Shown here: piece by piece, positions 1-13,623 of the stretch
Numbering within the stretch: position 1 is the first letter of the stretch
How the letters are laid out: each line of letters starts with the position of its first letter
Assembly (NCBI RefSeq): GCF_004193775.1
Contig: NC_041009.1
Span: 42,525,534 to 42,589,533 of the forward strand
Reading direction: 5' to 3'
DNA length: 64,000 nt
Origin: Glycine soja
Lineage: Eukaryota > Streptophyta > Magnoliopsida > Fabales > Fabaceae
Translations under genes and position numbers: made by a program
Notes under the pieces: generated by a model
Databases searched by the model: none
Told to the model about the DNA's origin: nothing
What the model saw: the letters and a program-made list of their open reading frames with translations, nothing else

Positions 1-2547
1 ATGGTTTGTTTATGCTGGTGTTAGTTGTTTGTTAGTGAATGAATTAACTCATTGACATGAATTGTTTTTAGTGAAGAGGGAGGAGACGGAAAATATGAAT
101 AACGATCTTTTAGTTTATAGTTTACGACATTAAACAGAATTAATTGTTAAAAAAATAGCTTATATATCGAAAATTTAAATAAATTTACATAGTTATTTAA
201 TCACAACAAAAAACAAAACAAACACATTTTATAAAAAATAAAAAAAATATTTTACAAGAATGAAAAAAAAAATTGTAAGAATAAAAAATATATTTAAATT
301 TTTTTATTGGTTGATAATATAAAAAAATTACACTAAAAGTACATGGCGGTTAAACTCATAATTGTTCTCTTGATAAGTTGAGACACAATGATTGCATATT
401 TCAGCCAAAAAAATTAGCTCATCATGTTGCTTTCCCAGATCTACAAACAGTGCAAAATGCTCTACCTGATGGGACATAGGAGCTAAGAACAAAACTGGCC
501 CATAATGAAGGACCTGTCTACTACAATTTTTCTCAAAGTTGGACAACAAAACTCTTCAATTTGATATAAATTGCATGGCTACCACACTACACAAATTTGG
601 AGTATATGTACATCTTGGCGCTTTCAGGCTTGATTCCACCATCCAAACCCTCCAATTAAGGATGTTTGATCAGGTGCTGACTGCTATTTAAGTTAAAGGT
701 GGAAGAACCTGGAAAGTAGAAAAAAGGAGAAGCTAATGAAGAAGGAACATAGCAAATTGGAAGGAGACTTGTGCAAAATGTAGTCATAAAGTATGGATTA
801 TGATATGTAACAAAATCATGACCAAGGGTTTCAAAAGTGTGAGTTGTGCTTCGTTAGTTTTCATGGCTATTCCGATCGAGGGGACTGTGGTCGCGGCAAT
901 TACTCATTGATTGAGCAAGTGTCTATTTTTGAGGTCCCATGACAAGATAAACAACTTGGTACAAATACTTAGTGGTATTCAAATTTTAGCAGTTAGCTGA
1001 CTACCTTTAATTTTGATGCAGGGGACCACCCCCAACAACATTTATTTGCAGCTTGACTAAAGATAAAAGCATCACACACAAAGTGGAGGGTACATATTCA
1101 TTTTTCATGACATTTTTTCAAGATAAGGTAAAAAAAAAATGTAAAAGTTCAGCATTCAACCTGTGAATAATTACTATCTGACGACATGAAGAAGTGATTT
1201 CTTCTAGTTGAGAGAAAGAAAGGACTAAAGGAGCAATGAATCATGCATCACCTAACCTTTTCAAGCTTATGTATGCTCACCCAACATGTTGATTTTGGTA
1301 AAATCTTGTGCTTTGGTCATGCAAGCACCCTAGGAGGCTAGGACATCATGTAAGCTATAGAAAAACAAGGAAAAAAAGATGACCTAATCTAGTTGAATAA
1401 ATCTTCTCGATCAAAAAGGTATCATGGTATAGGCTAGGGATGCATCTTAATTTAAGTCCTTTCATAGTAACTAATTATTACATCTTAAACAATGAGTGGC
1501 TCACATACTACAAATTATAGCCCTGCCTTTAGTGTGCTTATGCACATCAGCATACACAAATATATTATATTATTATATTATGTTCCATCTAACATAAAAA
1601 AAGGAGGACCCTTCCTATATTAGTGTCCAAGCAATTAATAAAGTAATTATGCATGATAAGAAAAGAACAACTGTATTACTTTTAAGGTAGCCAGCCACTT
1701 TTACCAGAAATTAATTTCTGTGCAATTAGTTTATTATAGCATTGCATGGCAGGTACCGATTTTTCTTGAGGTATTCACCTCTAGATCTCAACTTATTTTT
1801 TTATTTTTTATTTTACCCCGTTCTTGATGCTTTTTGTTTGGACAATATTGTACAATAGATTCATATATAAATAACTAATATATATATATATATATATAGA
1901 CATATATATGAGCAGGCAGACATACTGTGAAAGCATACAAGCCTTATAAGGGCTTCTATCATCTTGCAATTATCTTGTTGGTTACGCCATAGGTATTCAA
2001 AAGCGTGCTTCTAAACTAATTAACCTGTAAACAGTGACAAGTAAAAACTGTTAATGAAAATTATAGTATCAGAATTCTCAAGATAAAATGGATTTTAAAT
2101 ACAAAATCTTTTTTCTATAAAAAGGTAGGAATAATAAAACATAAAAAACTGTAGAATGCCATGAAATGGTGTTACTAATTTTTTGTTGATGAAGTACTGA
2201 AATTAAACACTCAATAGAAGTTCTATGCAATATGAAACATAGAATGATGGTATAAATCTGGCATATAAAATGAATATAGAGAGAAAAATGAGACCAATTC
2301 ATAAAGAGCTATGCAACAGCCAAAATCATTAGCATAATAACATTAAATATGCCAGTGGAGAATGCTTATAGAGCAAGGCTTATTCTAGTAAGTTATATAT
2401 CTTATTTCTTATCCTAGTCAAAGAACAAGTGATTGTTTAAAAAGGTCTTTTAGCTGTTTACATGGTGACAAGTTAGTGTCTGTTTGTCACCATCTGTTTA
2501 TCAACAGGTAAAAGGTACAACTTCTCCATATAATTGAGGTTGTATCC
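1..2547. other. AT-rich region downstream of the PIF gene
   Basis: I see no convincing gene here. The stretch contains short TA runs (near 1561-1580 and 1878-1899) and a small GC-richer patch near 865-900. A 73-codon minus-strand frame at 328-549 has no family features I recognise. The part nearest 2547 probably holds the 3' UTR of the PIF-type gene, but I cannot fix a polyadenylation site. Confidence 0.5.
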
Positions 2548-5020
2548 TCAATTTGTTGTTAGCCAAAGCAAGGTGAAGAATGTAAGTGGCTTACCCATTT
2601 TGCCACTCACAGCCTCATCAATATTTGCTGCTCCACTCATGTTTCCACTGCTGTTGCTGCTGGGTGTAATCATTGTTTGACTATGTTGTACTCCCTGGGG
2701 ACCATATCTGAATACATTCATTGGCTTCAAGACAAAAACAAAAAAACAAGGCGAATTAATTTCAATAGGTAAACTATGGAGAACTTATCAAGAAGGCATA
2801 AGGGGTTTTAGGAGGGAAAAAAATGAAAATAAGTTCCTCTTGAAAGAAACCAATTACCTGAGAGGCATTTTGCATAAGATGATAGCCCATGTAACGCACA
2901 TATTGCTCCGAAAGAGCTGGATTTTGCATCTGATTTTGGTAATTAAATGCACCCAAAATGGGATTTTGGCACATTAATGTCTGGTTTGGTGTCTGAGATG
3001 CAGATACAGACTTATCAAGCGGCACTCTCGGTAATTGCATCGGATTATGAATAGGAGGAGGGAAAGGCGGTCTAGCCATTCCCATGCCCATTTGTGACAT
3101 GTAGTGCTGAATTCCTGGAAACATTATTGGTGCCATGCCAGATCCCATCCACATTAGCTAGCAGCAAGAACAGAATTGTTTATTTTAGCTGTTACTGTTA
3201 GTAATGTGAGACAATAGTCATATGCAAGATATTAAGGGGGACATATACCTGAAGTTGTAGCTGAAGTGATTTCAAGTATTCAATTGCCTCTTCCAACATC
3301 GATGCTTTGTCTGTCTGCACATACACCCGTTACTCAGTTTTTTATGCCAATATATGATTAAATCTCATAAAATGGAGAATCAATTTCTATGTACTTGCAT
3401 TTTGTCTTCTTCACTTGACTGCTTCTCACATTATTTTATGAGCAAATCTGATCCATTTGATTTGAGCTAAATATGGCTCTTAACTGATTTTCATTTTCCT
3501 TATAAAATCAACTAATTTTTTTTTTCTAAAGCAAATTTAACAGCTTCTTTGTTGACTGTATCACTTTTAAACCTAGCAGTCAGTGGATTACTATTGCAGC
3601 TTTATCTGACTATGAATGAATATCCAAAGAACATGTTATGCCAGTATAGTCCACATTCATTATGAGAACTAACCTTGCTACTGTGAGGTATGAGTTGTTG
3701 CAATGCCTTCATCTTCTCATTGATCCTGTCTCTCCTTCTCTGCATCAATAAAACAATACTACCACTTGTAAGAATAAAGTTTACGAAAATTAAGTTCACA
3801 CGAAATGTACCAAAATCCCCCACCCTTTCCGATAGATTATGCACTTCAGCAGCACGGTTCCTTCGAGCCGACCCTGTGCGTTGAGATGACTTGTTTCCAA
3901 GTGCTGATTTAAGTTCTGTGTCCTAATACACATAAAGTGATAGCTCAGTGCGCCAAAGAATAAAAGCATCTAATCATGAAGGTAACTAACTCGAGAGAAA
4001 GAGGCTTCACCTCACTTTGCTCCTCAGATTCTTCCACGTCTATTCCTTTTCTTTTTTGGCCCTGGTTTCTCGTAGATAATGAACAAGTTTTTCCAAGACT
4101 ACTACCTGAGCCACCAGATGATGAAGTCACAGCTGGTTCAAGCATCTCTGATTTCCCTTTCTCCTTCTGAGGAATTGTTTTCGGCACATCGTCTCTAACA
4201 GCTTCTGGCTCGACTGATAAAGTAGTAGTCCAAACACCATTGCTTGATGCCCTGCTAGCATCTGGATCTTGGGGGATGTGATTGCTACCACAGTAACTTG
4301 ATCCAACTGTCATCAATGAGCACTCCCTAATCTCATTTCTTGACATGTTACCAGTAATTTTGTCTCCAAAATGCACGTTAGCCGATGCTGAAGAAACATT
4401 AAGGGGTGCTGAAAAGTGAGAGAAGTTTTGGACCTTACATGATCCACCCAAGTGATTATTGTTTTTCTGAGGTGAATCAGAAACATGGAATCTTGGGGCC
4501 GGTATAGGAATTCCTGAGAAATCCTGAAAAGAGGAGGATTTCATGGTAGGTAATTGTGAACTTACAGTCACATGAGGGGCACTAGAAGCATCCAATTTGG
4601 TAAATTTTCCCTCTTCAAATGGCTTGATTTGCTTATAGGACTCAACTTCACAAGGTGCCAGTTCAGACAAAAGGTTTGAACAGAATTCTTGTTCCAATGG
4701 ATCCTCAAGAGGGTATTGGATCCATGAGACTGTCTCATCATCTTGAATCAAGTTACTTGAGTTCACAACCGGTTTTCTATGAGTTTGGCTGTGCACTACC
4801 TGGCCATTTTGCCACAGAAGCTCCACAAGCTCTTGGTCCACCCTGTAGAATAATTGACCACATGGATTGTTACAATTTAAGCATAGTTAATTGGGACTAA
4901 GAACAGTATTCTGCTTTGAGAGAAATAAATTTGCACACACCCCATCATGGGCTTCTTTTGATTGGTGGAGGTGACACAGGAATCACTCCCAAAATTCCAA
5001 TCAGGAACACTGTTGTTCAT
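2548..5020 (-). CDS. PIF4: Phytochrome-interacting bHLH transcription factor, PIF4/5-like
   Basis: This is a nuclear bHLH factor that in its family binds G-box/E-box promoters and is inactivated by light-activated phytochrome B. Coding exons on the minus strand are 5020-4941, 4842-4011, 3922-3824, 3739-3674, 3314-3249, 3157-2858 and 2724-2548; all phases close, giving about 539 residues. The active-phytochrome-B-binding motif is clear at residues 31-41 ([11 protein letters not shown]), split from the start codon by intron 1. The bHLH lies at about 328-381 over exons 3-5, with the DNA-contact triad His332, Glu336 and Arg340. A Met/Pro/Gln-rich C-terminal region follows. I see no APA (phytochrome A) motif, which fits PIF4/5 rather than PIF1/3. 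The final exon has a possible donor after codon GKMG (near 2600), so the last residues are uncertain. Confidence 0.93.
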
Positions 5021-5040
5021 GGCTAAACCAAATCAGTTAT

Positions 5041-5960
5041 CTGTTGTCACAAAAAAGAGAAGAACATTAGATTTTTTAAAATAATAGAAAATCAAAACCA
5101 AAGACCCTTTTGAGTGAAAGATTTTGAGTCATTGAGCACACCCATAAAAAAGCAGAATAAAATAATCTGTTTACCAGAAAACTGAATAATCAAATAAGCA
5201 TAAACAATATTTTAAATTGAAAACAAAAAGAAAAGAAAAGGAATAGAAAAAGAAAGAGAAAAACTTTGAGTGGGTCATGTGTGGAACTTTACTAGAAGAA
5301 GAGTAAGCAAGCAAACCAATGAAATGGAACCATGAGTGGTTTTTGCCATTCTGAACTGTGAATAATATAAATCATCCAAAATTCAAATTCCATGGTTCCA
5401 AAATGGGAAATTCAACTCTTGGTTAAAGTTTGAAGGTACATGCACATTTACAAGCATTTACAAGTTCAGAGAAACAAAAACAATGAAATACAAGAATCTT
5501 AACAAAACATTAAACTCAACAAATTGGGCAAATTTTGAGACAGCCAGCTTGCAGAAAGTTGTGTACTAACTCCACAAGTTTCATAAGCAAAACACACACT
5601 AAAAAAAAAACAATTTCCAAAATAAAACAAAGAAAAAACACTTTGACAAATGAAAGACATAGAAAATGATGAAACTTTTTTTTTCACTTTAATTATTACC
5701 ATTAGTAATTCCAACAATCACATTAAGACAAGGAGCTCAAAAAAGAAGAACCCCACCTGAGCTAAGTGCAAAGGCTGATAGATTTTTCTGACTTTGTTGA
5801 AGTTGAAATAAGAAGGTTGCTAGAAGCAAGAAACAGAAGCTCCTTGTTTGTTCTCTCTCTCTCCACAAGTGTGAGAACAAAGTAGTATATAGAAGAGTTT
5901 TTATTAACAGCAATAAAGACAGTGACATCAGCAGAGAGAGAGAAAGAAAGAGAGCAAAAT
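5041..5960 (-). other. Leader intron and 5' UTR exon of the PIF-like gene
   Basis: Reading the minus strand, a CT-rich leader (about 5960-5756) ends at a CAG|GTGGGG donor near 5755. An acceptor (GACAACAG) lies at 5041, 20 bases before the start codon exon. This gives a leader intron of about 0.7 kb. The transcription start is not visible directly; the CT-rich tract near 5840-5945 is typical of plant leaders. Confidence 0.5.
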
Positions 5961-6500
5961 TCCTAAGGTGAAATGGTGCTTGTTGTGCTTCTCAACTGCG
6001 AGAAAAACATGGCTACATGGGAATAAATGAACATGGGACCAGTTGACGGCTATTAATAAAAAAATCTTTTAAAAAAATTCATGAAATTTAATTAGTCATA
6101 AATAAATTTATTAACATTTAAGAATATAAAACATAATTTGAACTGGAATAAACTAGAGTTTTTTATGTTATTCATAAATTTTTATATAACTGAAAATAAT
6201 TAACTTCTACAGTAATTATTCTAAAGATCATATTAACATTATTTTCTAATTAATTGACTTTTTTCATTAAAATTATATCAAAATTAAACTCTATAACGTA
6301 CTTTGTTTAGATGTTAATTAACTTATACTTTTATGAATTAAGATATGTTCATATAGTCTTATATGTTAACGTGTAGATCATATAACTTTTCAACAATAGA
6401 TTTGAACTTTACTTCACATCAGAATCATTATCATCATCATAATATTAATTCAAATAATTCTAGATTTTTCTACAACATTTTTCAATTTGTTTTTTTTCAC

Positions 6501-6833
6501 ATGATAAGTATTAAATATATCTTATATATCAAAGATATTAAATATATTTATTTTTTATTCAATATTTTTTTATAAAATAATAGAAAAATATAGAAAAATG
6601 TGTAGAAAGACATAATGCTAATCTAATAGTATTAAGGTATGAAAATACCAAATATGCTTATATAAAATAAGTATATTTTTATATGATAAGTATTAAATAG
6701 ATTTTATATATCAAAGACAGTATATTTATTTTTATAAAATAATAGAAAACTATAGAATGGTGTGTAGAAAGATTTATGCTAATCTAAAAGTAGTATTATT
6801 AAGATATGAAGTATCAAATATGCTAATTATCTG
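6501..6833. repeat. Imperfect tandem duplication, about 182-bp unit
   Basis: The block starting ATGATAAGTATTAAATA at 6501 recurs at 6683. Both copies go on with the same series of phrases (ATAAAATAATAGAAAA, TGTGTAGAAAGA, ATGCTAATCTAA), with small indels. The second copy is shorter. The rest of 5960-8500 is AT-rich spacer with no gene that I can support. Confidence 0.7.
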
Positions 6834-8551
6834 GGTTTGGTTGTTACTATAGTATTTAAAACGAAAGGAAATCTAAAGCTTGAAGCACATGGTGGGTGCT
6901 ATCTCAAGTTTCGTGGAGGAGGATGCCACTTGGCAGTGACAAGCAGTGTTTCCATTGGGGAAATGATAAGGGACAGTGCTGTCAGAAAAAAGATGTGGCT
7001 CTCATGCACCTTCAAATTATATCAAACACCTAGAGGAACCTATCTGATATTATTTATTAATAATACTATTTTGCAGCCTCAGAATTTCCACGTGTGTATT
7101 GTTGTAGTAATAATTAGATTATAATCATCTTGGAATACTTAACTCGAAACATTTTTTCTTTCTTTCTGCAGAAGTAAATATTCTTCTACTTGTAAGAAAT
7201 GCAAAACAATGTGGACCTGACATAGGTTTCCATTTTCCATGGGCACGGTTGCACTACCCTTCCTGGCATGTACCCCATAAGGGCATAAAATAAATTATTG
7301 TTGCAATTTATGATCGGATAAGACTGGATTTTTAAAAAAAATATTTTTACCATATGCAATATACTATTAGTTCTTTTAATACTTTTACCATGTAATATAT
7401 TATTAGTGCTAGTGAAACTAAACTCGATCAAATTTTATAAATGAAAAAACATAATTAAAGAGAAAATATTTTGTTAAAATTTACAAAATAAATTTTTAAG
7501 TAGAGATTAATTATGAATACAAAACTGATAAATATCCCATACTTCTATTATAATTTTTTTAAAATGTTTGTTAAAATACACAGTTAAATGATAATTGCAA
7601 CTACTTATATGTAAAAAAAAAGGAATTCATAGCACAAACAGTGTTGGTGTGGTGTGCAACACATGAAGATGATGGGGATATAACAGAAGACTTTCTCGTT
7701 AATAATAATAGTTTTGTATCAATAGTTGACTGAGTCTTACTTTTTATTTTAATAAAAAAAAAAATACTGAAAAGCATACACTTCAATTATTTTTCTTTTC
7801 AGTTGATTACTTGCAAGAAATAAATTTGAAAGTTGAATTATGATTTTATTTGATCACAAAGAAAATAGAATATATAAAATATAAAATATAGATTAAATAG
7901 GACATGAATTAGTGATTTTTATTTTGTAAACATCGAAATGTACAAAATGAAAAAATTATTTAATTCATATTTAATATATATATATATATACGAATAAATA
8001 CTTTGACCCAATGTTTCCAGAATCGAATTGGTCATTCAAATGACGAAGGCAATGATTTACTGTATATCTAAATGAAACTTACTTGAACTTGTAAACATAG
8101 CTTATAATTCCTACAAACTTATTCCAACTCCTTGAATTTAAATAAGTTTAAAGGAATTATAATCTTATTTTAATTAAAATTTATTAAAGAAAATATTTTT
8201 TTAAAACTCATCTCAATAAGTTTGATAAGTAACTTTATGACACAAGTACTCATGTAATAGAAATTTATTAAATAAGTACTTAGTTAAACTGTCTATTTAA
8301 ACAGATCTTTATTAGTCCGACTGAAATGAAACTAGTAATATTTAAATAAATATTTTTTTCCATATTATTTAGTATAGGAAATAATAATTAAAACTAAAAA
8401 CATAAGAAATTAAATCAAGTAAACCTTTAAATTCATATAAAAGAACCATATTATGTATTTTGTAAAATAAATAATTAATAATAACAAGAGCTATATCAAT
8501 ATACAGAGACAGTACAACTTTACATTTGATTTAGAAGGTGCATGCTATATT

Positions 8552-10014
8552 CTAGAGTTTTTCAACTGGAAAACCAATAACAGGTTTAATTTCTGAAGCC
8601 AAACTACGCAGCTCAGCTACCTCTTCATCAGTTAGTCTCCAGCCAAGTGCACCTATGAATTCCTCAGCTTGTTCTGCTGTCTTGGCTCCTGGAATTGGGA
8701 CAACATTGCCTTGTGCTACCAGCCAGTTCAAGGATACCTGACAAGAATAATTTGGTATGTTATAAAATTTGTGGCCTAGGAAATGTGCCAAAAGGAATAT
8801 CTTTTGGTTTTGATCAGAAAACATCATAACAAATTCTCTGTAATATATATGAAGCTTGGTTGGATTGTGGAGAAGACTAAGTCACAACTCATAAGGATCT
8901 TTAGTCCCTATATTTTCGATCAAACGTGATCAAGAGTCCCTATACCTTCATATTGATAAATTTGGTCCTCAAACTTTAAATCCACATGTTTGACTGATTA
9001 ATTAGTCTCTCCTAAATTTAAAAAACATGATGAATTCTTACAGAGAGGAAGGACCTTGGTCATGCTTGACCGAAAGTATAAGGATTAAAAACACTTTTTT
9101 TTCTCCATAATAATATATTTTGATCCTATAAGTTTATAGAATCTAACTTCTCTAAAGTGAGAAAATGAATAAAGTGAAAAATTAAGGATGCATCCACCCT
9201 TGAGATGAATTAAAGTAGTTCATAAACTAAACCTACTATAAATCAAGAGTGGATACAAATACACCTTTCTTTTTTTTACTTTACACACTTATTCACTGTA
9301 GAGTAGTCAAATCCAAGTTTAAGATATTCAGGTCTGGTGGTAGCATATGAAGTGTGTTCTAGTGTCTTCACTACACTGTCAAAGCAGGCTGAAACAAACA
9401 TTATACCAATATTCAAATGTTCAACTTATGATATATAATGAAACTAAGGAGCAGCATGAACCTGTGTTGGAGTTTTATCATACTTCTCTCCTATTTCACT
9501 GATCTTGTTCAGCAAAGGTTGGAGCTGCAAAAATAAATACACCCTTGAGGAAGTAAATAATGAGGTTGTAAGTTATTAGATCTGTAAATATCAGAAGAAC
9601 AGTACCCTTGTTAGGAATTCTGGAGTATAAATTCTGCCTCGGGGCCCACTTGGTGGTTTATCAGGAGTGTACTTTCCAGTGAGAGCACCTGTTTAAGATA
9701 AGGATATTGCATAAATACTTATAGCAAATTTCATTGTATGCAGTTGGAATTTATAGCACCTGTTTAAGATAAGTATCAGAACACCTGTTTAAGATAAGGA
9801 CATTTGGTATGAACTATAAAAATTCCATTCTATGGAGTTGGAATATTACTATAGATATGCATATGCTTATTATGCTTAGGTATTATTTTTCCAAATATTG
9901 TTTTTGAAATAGGTTAACTCTTGTGAATTTGAGTGTTTGAAAGTCAAGTTTACTCTGCACCAGCACAAGTTTGTCAAAACTAGAGTTCAAAAATCCACTA
10001 ATTCTGAAATAAAA

Positions 10015-10049
<35 letters not shown>

Positions 10050-13000
10050 ATGCAAAAGTTAGGCCTAGAAAAGACAAAATCCTAAAAGAGGGGTGCCGAA
10101 TTATTTCAAGAATAAAAGATAAAGTGCCTATGTTTCATGTCAGAGGTTTCCTTGTCTCAAGTTTCTGTAAACCAAATTTTATGATATGTTGAAGTAACAA
10201 AACTTTAATGTTTAAGTAATTCATATATATTATTTTGTTATGCCTCTGGTTTTGGCAGATATGTTTAATGCAAAACTAAAAAAATATATATAAAATAGAC
10301 ATAATAAACATATCCCAATAATGAAAAGAAGTTCACCTTGAGCAATTGGTGAATATGCAATTATTGTAATCCCAAGTTCATCACAGGCAGCCTTTACGCC
10401 GTTTTCTTCAGGGACCCGGTAGATGAGACTGTAGTTTACTTGGTTAGTAGCTAATGGAATACCTCTCTTCTTGAGTTTCTCATAAGCCTCACGGAGTCGC
10501 TTCTCTAATTATATAGAAAAATAGATGTTAAATATTTATGCTGATAGAAATGAACCAGATCTAGTAACAAATATTTTCTTACTGAAATTTTGCTATAGAT
10601 ATAGTGTATACCAATAACAGTGGCAGGTTTGAACAGAAATACTAGAATACTCCCTCACTCTCTCTACAGAAACAACATAAAAATAGGAAATATAGAGTAT
10701 CTCAGGTAATTTGAAAGGCCAGGATCTCTCTCAACCAGTTATTTGATTCTCTATATATTCCACCTTTGATAAACCTTAATAATATTAATCATCAATCTAA
10801 CTATGTGCTAACTAACAAATGCTCAGACTTTTATATCAAACATTCATGTTAGCACATTAAGATGTTGTACATTAAGGAAATTGCCCTTTTTCGGTAGAAC
10901 TCATACATGGTTTTGCACAATATTGAAGACTTCAAGACAGATAATAGTCATAAAGAGTTACCACTATAGTTTGAAACACCAACAGCCTTCACAAGTCCCT
11001 TTTCAACAGCATCTCCCAGACCATCAATATACCCTGAAAAATGACCGATTGAGGAAATAAGCATTCTCTTAATTGGATCATGAATAAGTAAATAAACATC
11101 TGATTCTATAAGCCTTATTAAATGAATGGTTCAATGAAATAATTTTGCTACACCGAGCAACCTTCATTTCCCCAAACTCCAGGCCTGAAAAGCAGGAAAT
11201 TACATTATCAACAAAGTGTTATTGGATAAAATAATATCATTCAACAGGCTCATAAAGTACTGACCAATGAAGCTGATAAAGATCCACTGAAGTCAGTCCT
11301 AGTCGACAAAGGGAATCTTTAAGGGCATTGAGAACACTTTGACGGCCAAATCTCCACGGTAGTGCAGCAAACTTGGTTGCTACTTCTATCTCAACGTCTG
11401 GATCCTTTTCTTTTCTTTCCTTAATATATCTTCAGATAACAACATATGGAAGCACCAATGTGAACCTTCTTAATTACAAACTGTGTATGAAAATCATGTA
11501 AGCTCATACCTTCCAAGAAGAACCTCAGAATTTACGGCTCCTAAAGCAAGCTGAAAAGAACAACATCTTTGGTGAATTTACTCTCATCAAAGAATTCTAG
11601 TAAAAATTCACACTCACCCCAGAGCCATAGACTTCAGCAGTGTCAAAAAAGGTTAGACCTCCATCAATACTGGCATTGAAAGCAGCTCTAGCAGCCTTCT
11701 CATTCCTATCTACAAACACACAAAGCCAACATGAATACATTCATAATCTCATATTGTCCATTTAGAAACAATTTCAATCCATTCAACTCTAAACACCATA
11801 TGTATTATCTGACAGAAAAGAGGACACTTCATGGGGTCTCAAATCTGCAACTTTTATATATTAGAGCATCTAATGACATCTCAAGTAGAAATTAAATAGA
11901 CAACTTTGAAACAAGGAACAAATAAAATTCCAATAGAAACACAAAAACAAATAGAAGCTATGTACTAAAATCAGTTTCCAAGATTCATTAATGAAATTGC
12001 TACTATGACTACCAAGAATATAGACAGTAAACAGGAATATCTACATTTCCATCTATTAAATAACACTGACGAGCAAAGAAAGTTCTACATGCATATCTAG
12101 TAATACAGGAAATTCAAAAATCAAGCAAAGTAAGCCCACAGCAGTGGCAGTGGTTGAATAGAAGCTTGCTATACACACTAAGTTTTCAGATCTCCTATGT
12201 AAGTATTAGCCCCCCCCCCCCCCTCCCTTTCATCCTATTTTCCTTATTTTCTTCAAATTCAGTTTACCAGCATATAAAATTCCAATACTAGATATAAGCT
12301 CCACATAAAGCAAGAGAAATTGATTAGAAGCAATCAACTTGGAATTATCAGTCTCGGAATCAAAGAACTGTGACAAGGGTATTTTCTGAACTGAAATGCA
12401 CTTGTTCCAGACTTCCAGTTTCATTATTTATATTGGAGATGATTTGCCTGAACTATAAAATCAGGTACTTGAATTCTTTTCAGACCAATTCTTATTTTCA
12501 CATTCACTTCTTATTGCTGAATGTCACCTAGACCTTAATGCTACAACCACTTGTTATGATCACTATTATGTTTTCAACTAGGAGAGCTTCCACAGTCCAC
12601 ATTACTCATACAAATACAAGCCAACTATGCTATAGTAGCCCATATATTAATGTAGATAAACGTGAAAAATATTACAATAGCATCATTAACATGGGATTCC
12701 AATTCTTTCCCATTACACCTTCTATTAGACAACTTCCGAAGAATATGGTACAAAAGCTATATACCTAAAACCAGTTTCAGACAGAAAATAATGTGACACC
12801 CTCACGTGACAACCAACAAAGCAAGCAACAATCCTCAAATTGCTGTCAACTTCCCCCCCCCCCCAACAAAAAGGATGGGAATTGTTGCACAATCCAACAA
12901 TCACAGATTTATGTTTGAAATCCAGTTGACAATTTAAAATCAACACTGCAAGCTATTTTCTTGATATGTGCTGTTCTCTGCGTAGCTCCATCATTGACCA

Positions 13001-13623
13001 TTGATAGAGTGATAAAAGAAAAACTTAAATATACCTTTTATCCTAAAAATATCAAAATGAGTTTAATATCCATGCAAAGTCAGTGCAAAAAAAATTCACT
13101 GAATTTGAAACTACAGTAAATATGATTTTTTAAGATTATTATTATAAAAGTCAAGGAACAATTTATCTTCACAATTTCTGATCGGATGATAGTGTAAAAA
13201 ACCTTTAGTACTAACACTATTTACTCCTTAATGATTTATTACATATGTTTTTACTGTGTACTAAAACCATATATCATTTTGTTAGATATAAGGATTAAAA
13301 ATGAATAGTTTTTTTTATAGAGAATAAATCTAAAAATTGTGATATTTTCAAGAAAAAAAATCATATACCACCCCCCAAAAAAGAAAAAAAAATACAAAAG
13401 GAAAGTTACCATTCCATTCAAAATTGTTCCAGTAAGTGGTATCACCCCAAGACCAAGCTCCAATTCCAACCCTTGATACCTTCAAATCAGAGCCACCCAA
13501 TTTCACCTTCTCCTCCACAACTGTATTAAGAGTAGCAGAACCCTCTGAAGCAACAGCTCTTATTCTGTGAACTCTTGAGTTACACATCACAGTAAAACAA
13601 CCGCTGCTTATATGAAGGGCCAT
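8552..13623 (-). CDS. Chloroplast aldo-keto reductase, At1g06690-like
   Basis: A NADPH-dependent aldo-keto reductase, predicted plastidial; the substrate is not known to me. Ten coding exons on the minus strand: 13623-13410, 11709-11618, 11550-11510, 11429-11265, 11184-11162, 11033-10962, 10504-10337, 9688-9606, 9524-9462 and 8737-8552. All have GT-AG ends and the phases join to 368 residues, close to the Arabidopsis homolog. Residues 1-40 look like a transit peptide (Ser/Arg-rich, few acids). The catalytic tetrad is present: Asp94 and Tyr99 ([11 protein letters not shown]), Lys135 (ATKF) and His170 (LYQLHW). The C-terminal part includes the cofactor-binding stretch [10 protein letters not shown]. 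The 1.7-kb first intron has poly-C runs, and introns 7 and 9 carry repeats. Pyridoxal reductase is a related alternative, but the C-terminus fits At1g06690 better. Confidence 0.95.
8892..9095. mobile_element. Small TIR element (MITE) in the last intron of the AKR gene
   Basis: The left arm, beginning TTTAGTCCCTATATTTTCG near 8901, is mirrored by a right arm ending near 9092 (reverse complement TTTAATCCTTATACTTTCGG). The arms stay similar for about 40 bases, including TCAAACGTGATCAAG versus TCAAGCATGACCAAG. The element is about 200 bp with no coding capacity. Terminal phrases such as TTTAGTCCCT are frequent in legume inverted-repeat elements. Confidence 0.65.
9681..9800 (-). repeat. Triplicated splice-acceptor segment in AKR intron 7
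   Basis: The phrase CACCTGTTTAAGATAAG occurs at about 9686, 9757 and 9783 on the plus strand. On the coding strand it is the acceptor CTTATCTTAAACAG|GTG of exon 8. The first copy is the functional acceptor, because it joins in phase to the exon. The other two lie upstream within the intron and repeat the same acceptor context. Confidence 0.75.
10012..10044. repeat. (AAT)n microsatellite
   Basis: About eleven AAT units lie inside an intron of the aldo-keto reductase gene. Confidence 0.95.
12210..12864. repeat. Two poly-C runs in AKR intron 1
   Basis: A 14-base C run lies at 12210-12223 and a 12-base C run at 12853-12864 (G runs on the transcribed sense of the gene). Between them is ordinary AT-rich intron sequence. 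Confidence 0.9.

Noticed and set aside
328..549. 73-codon minus-strand frame at the left edge
   Set aside because: Mixed composition could be coding, but no domain, splice sites or promoter support it.
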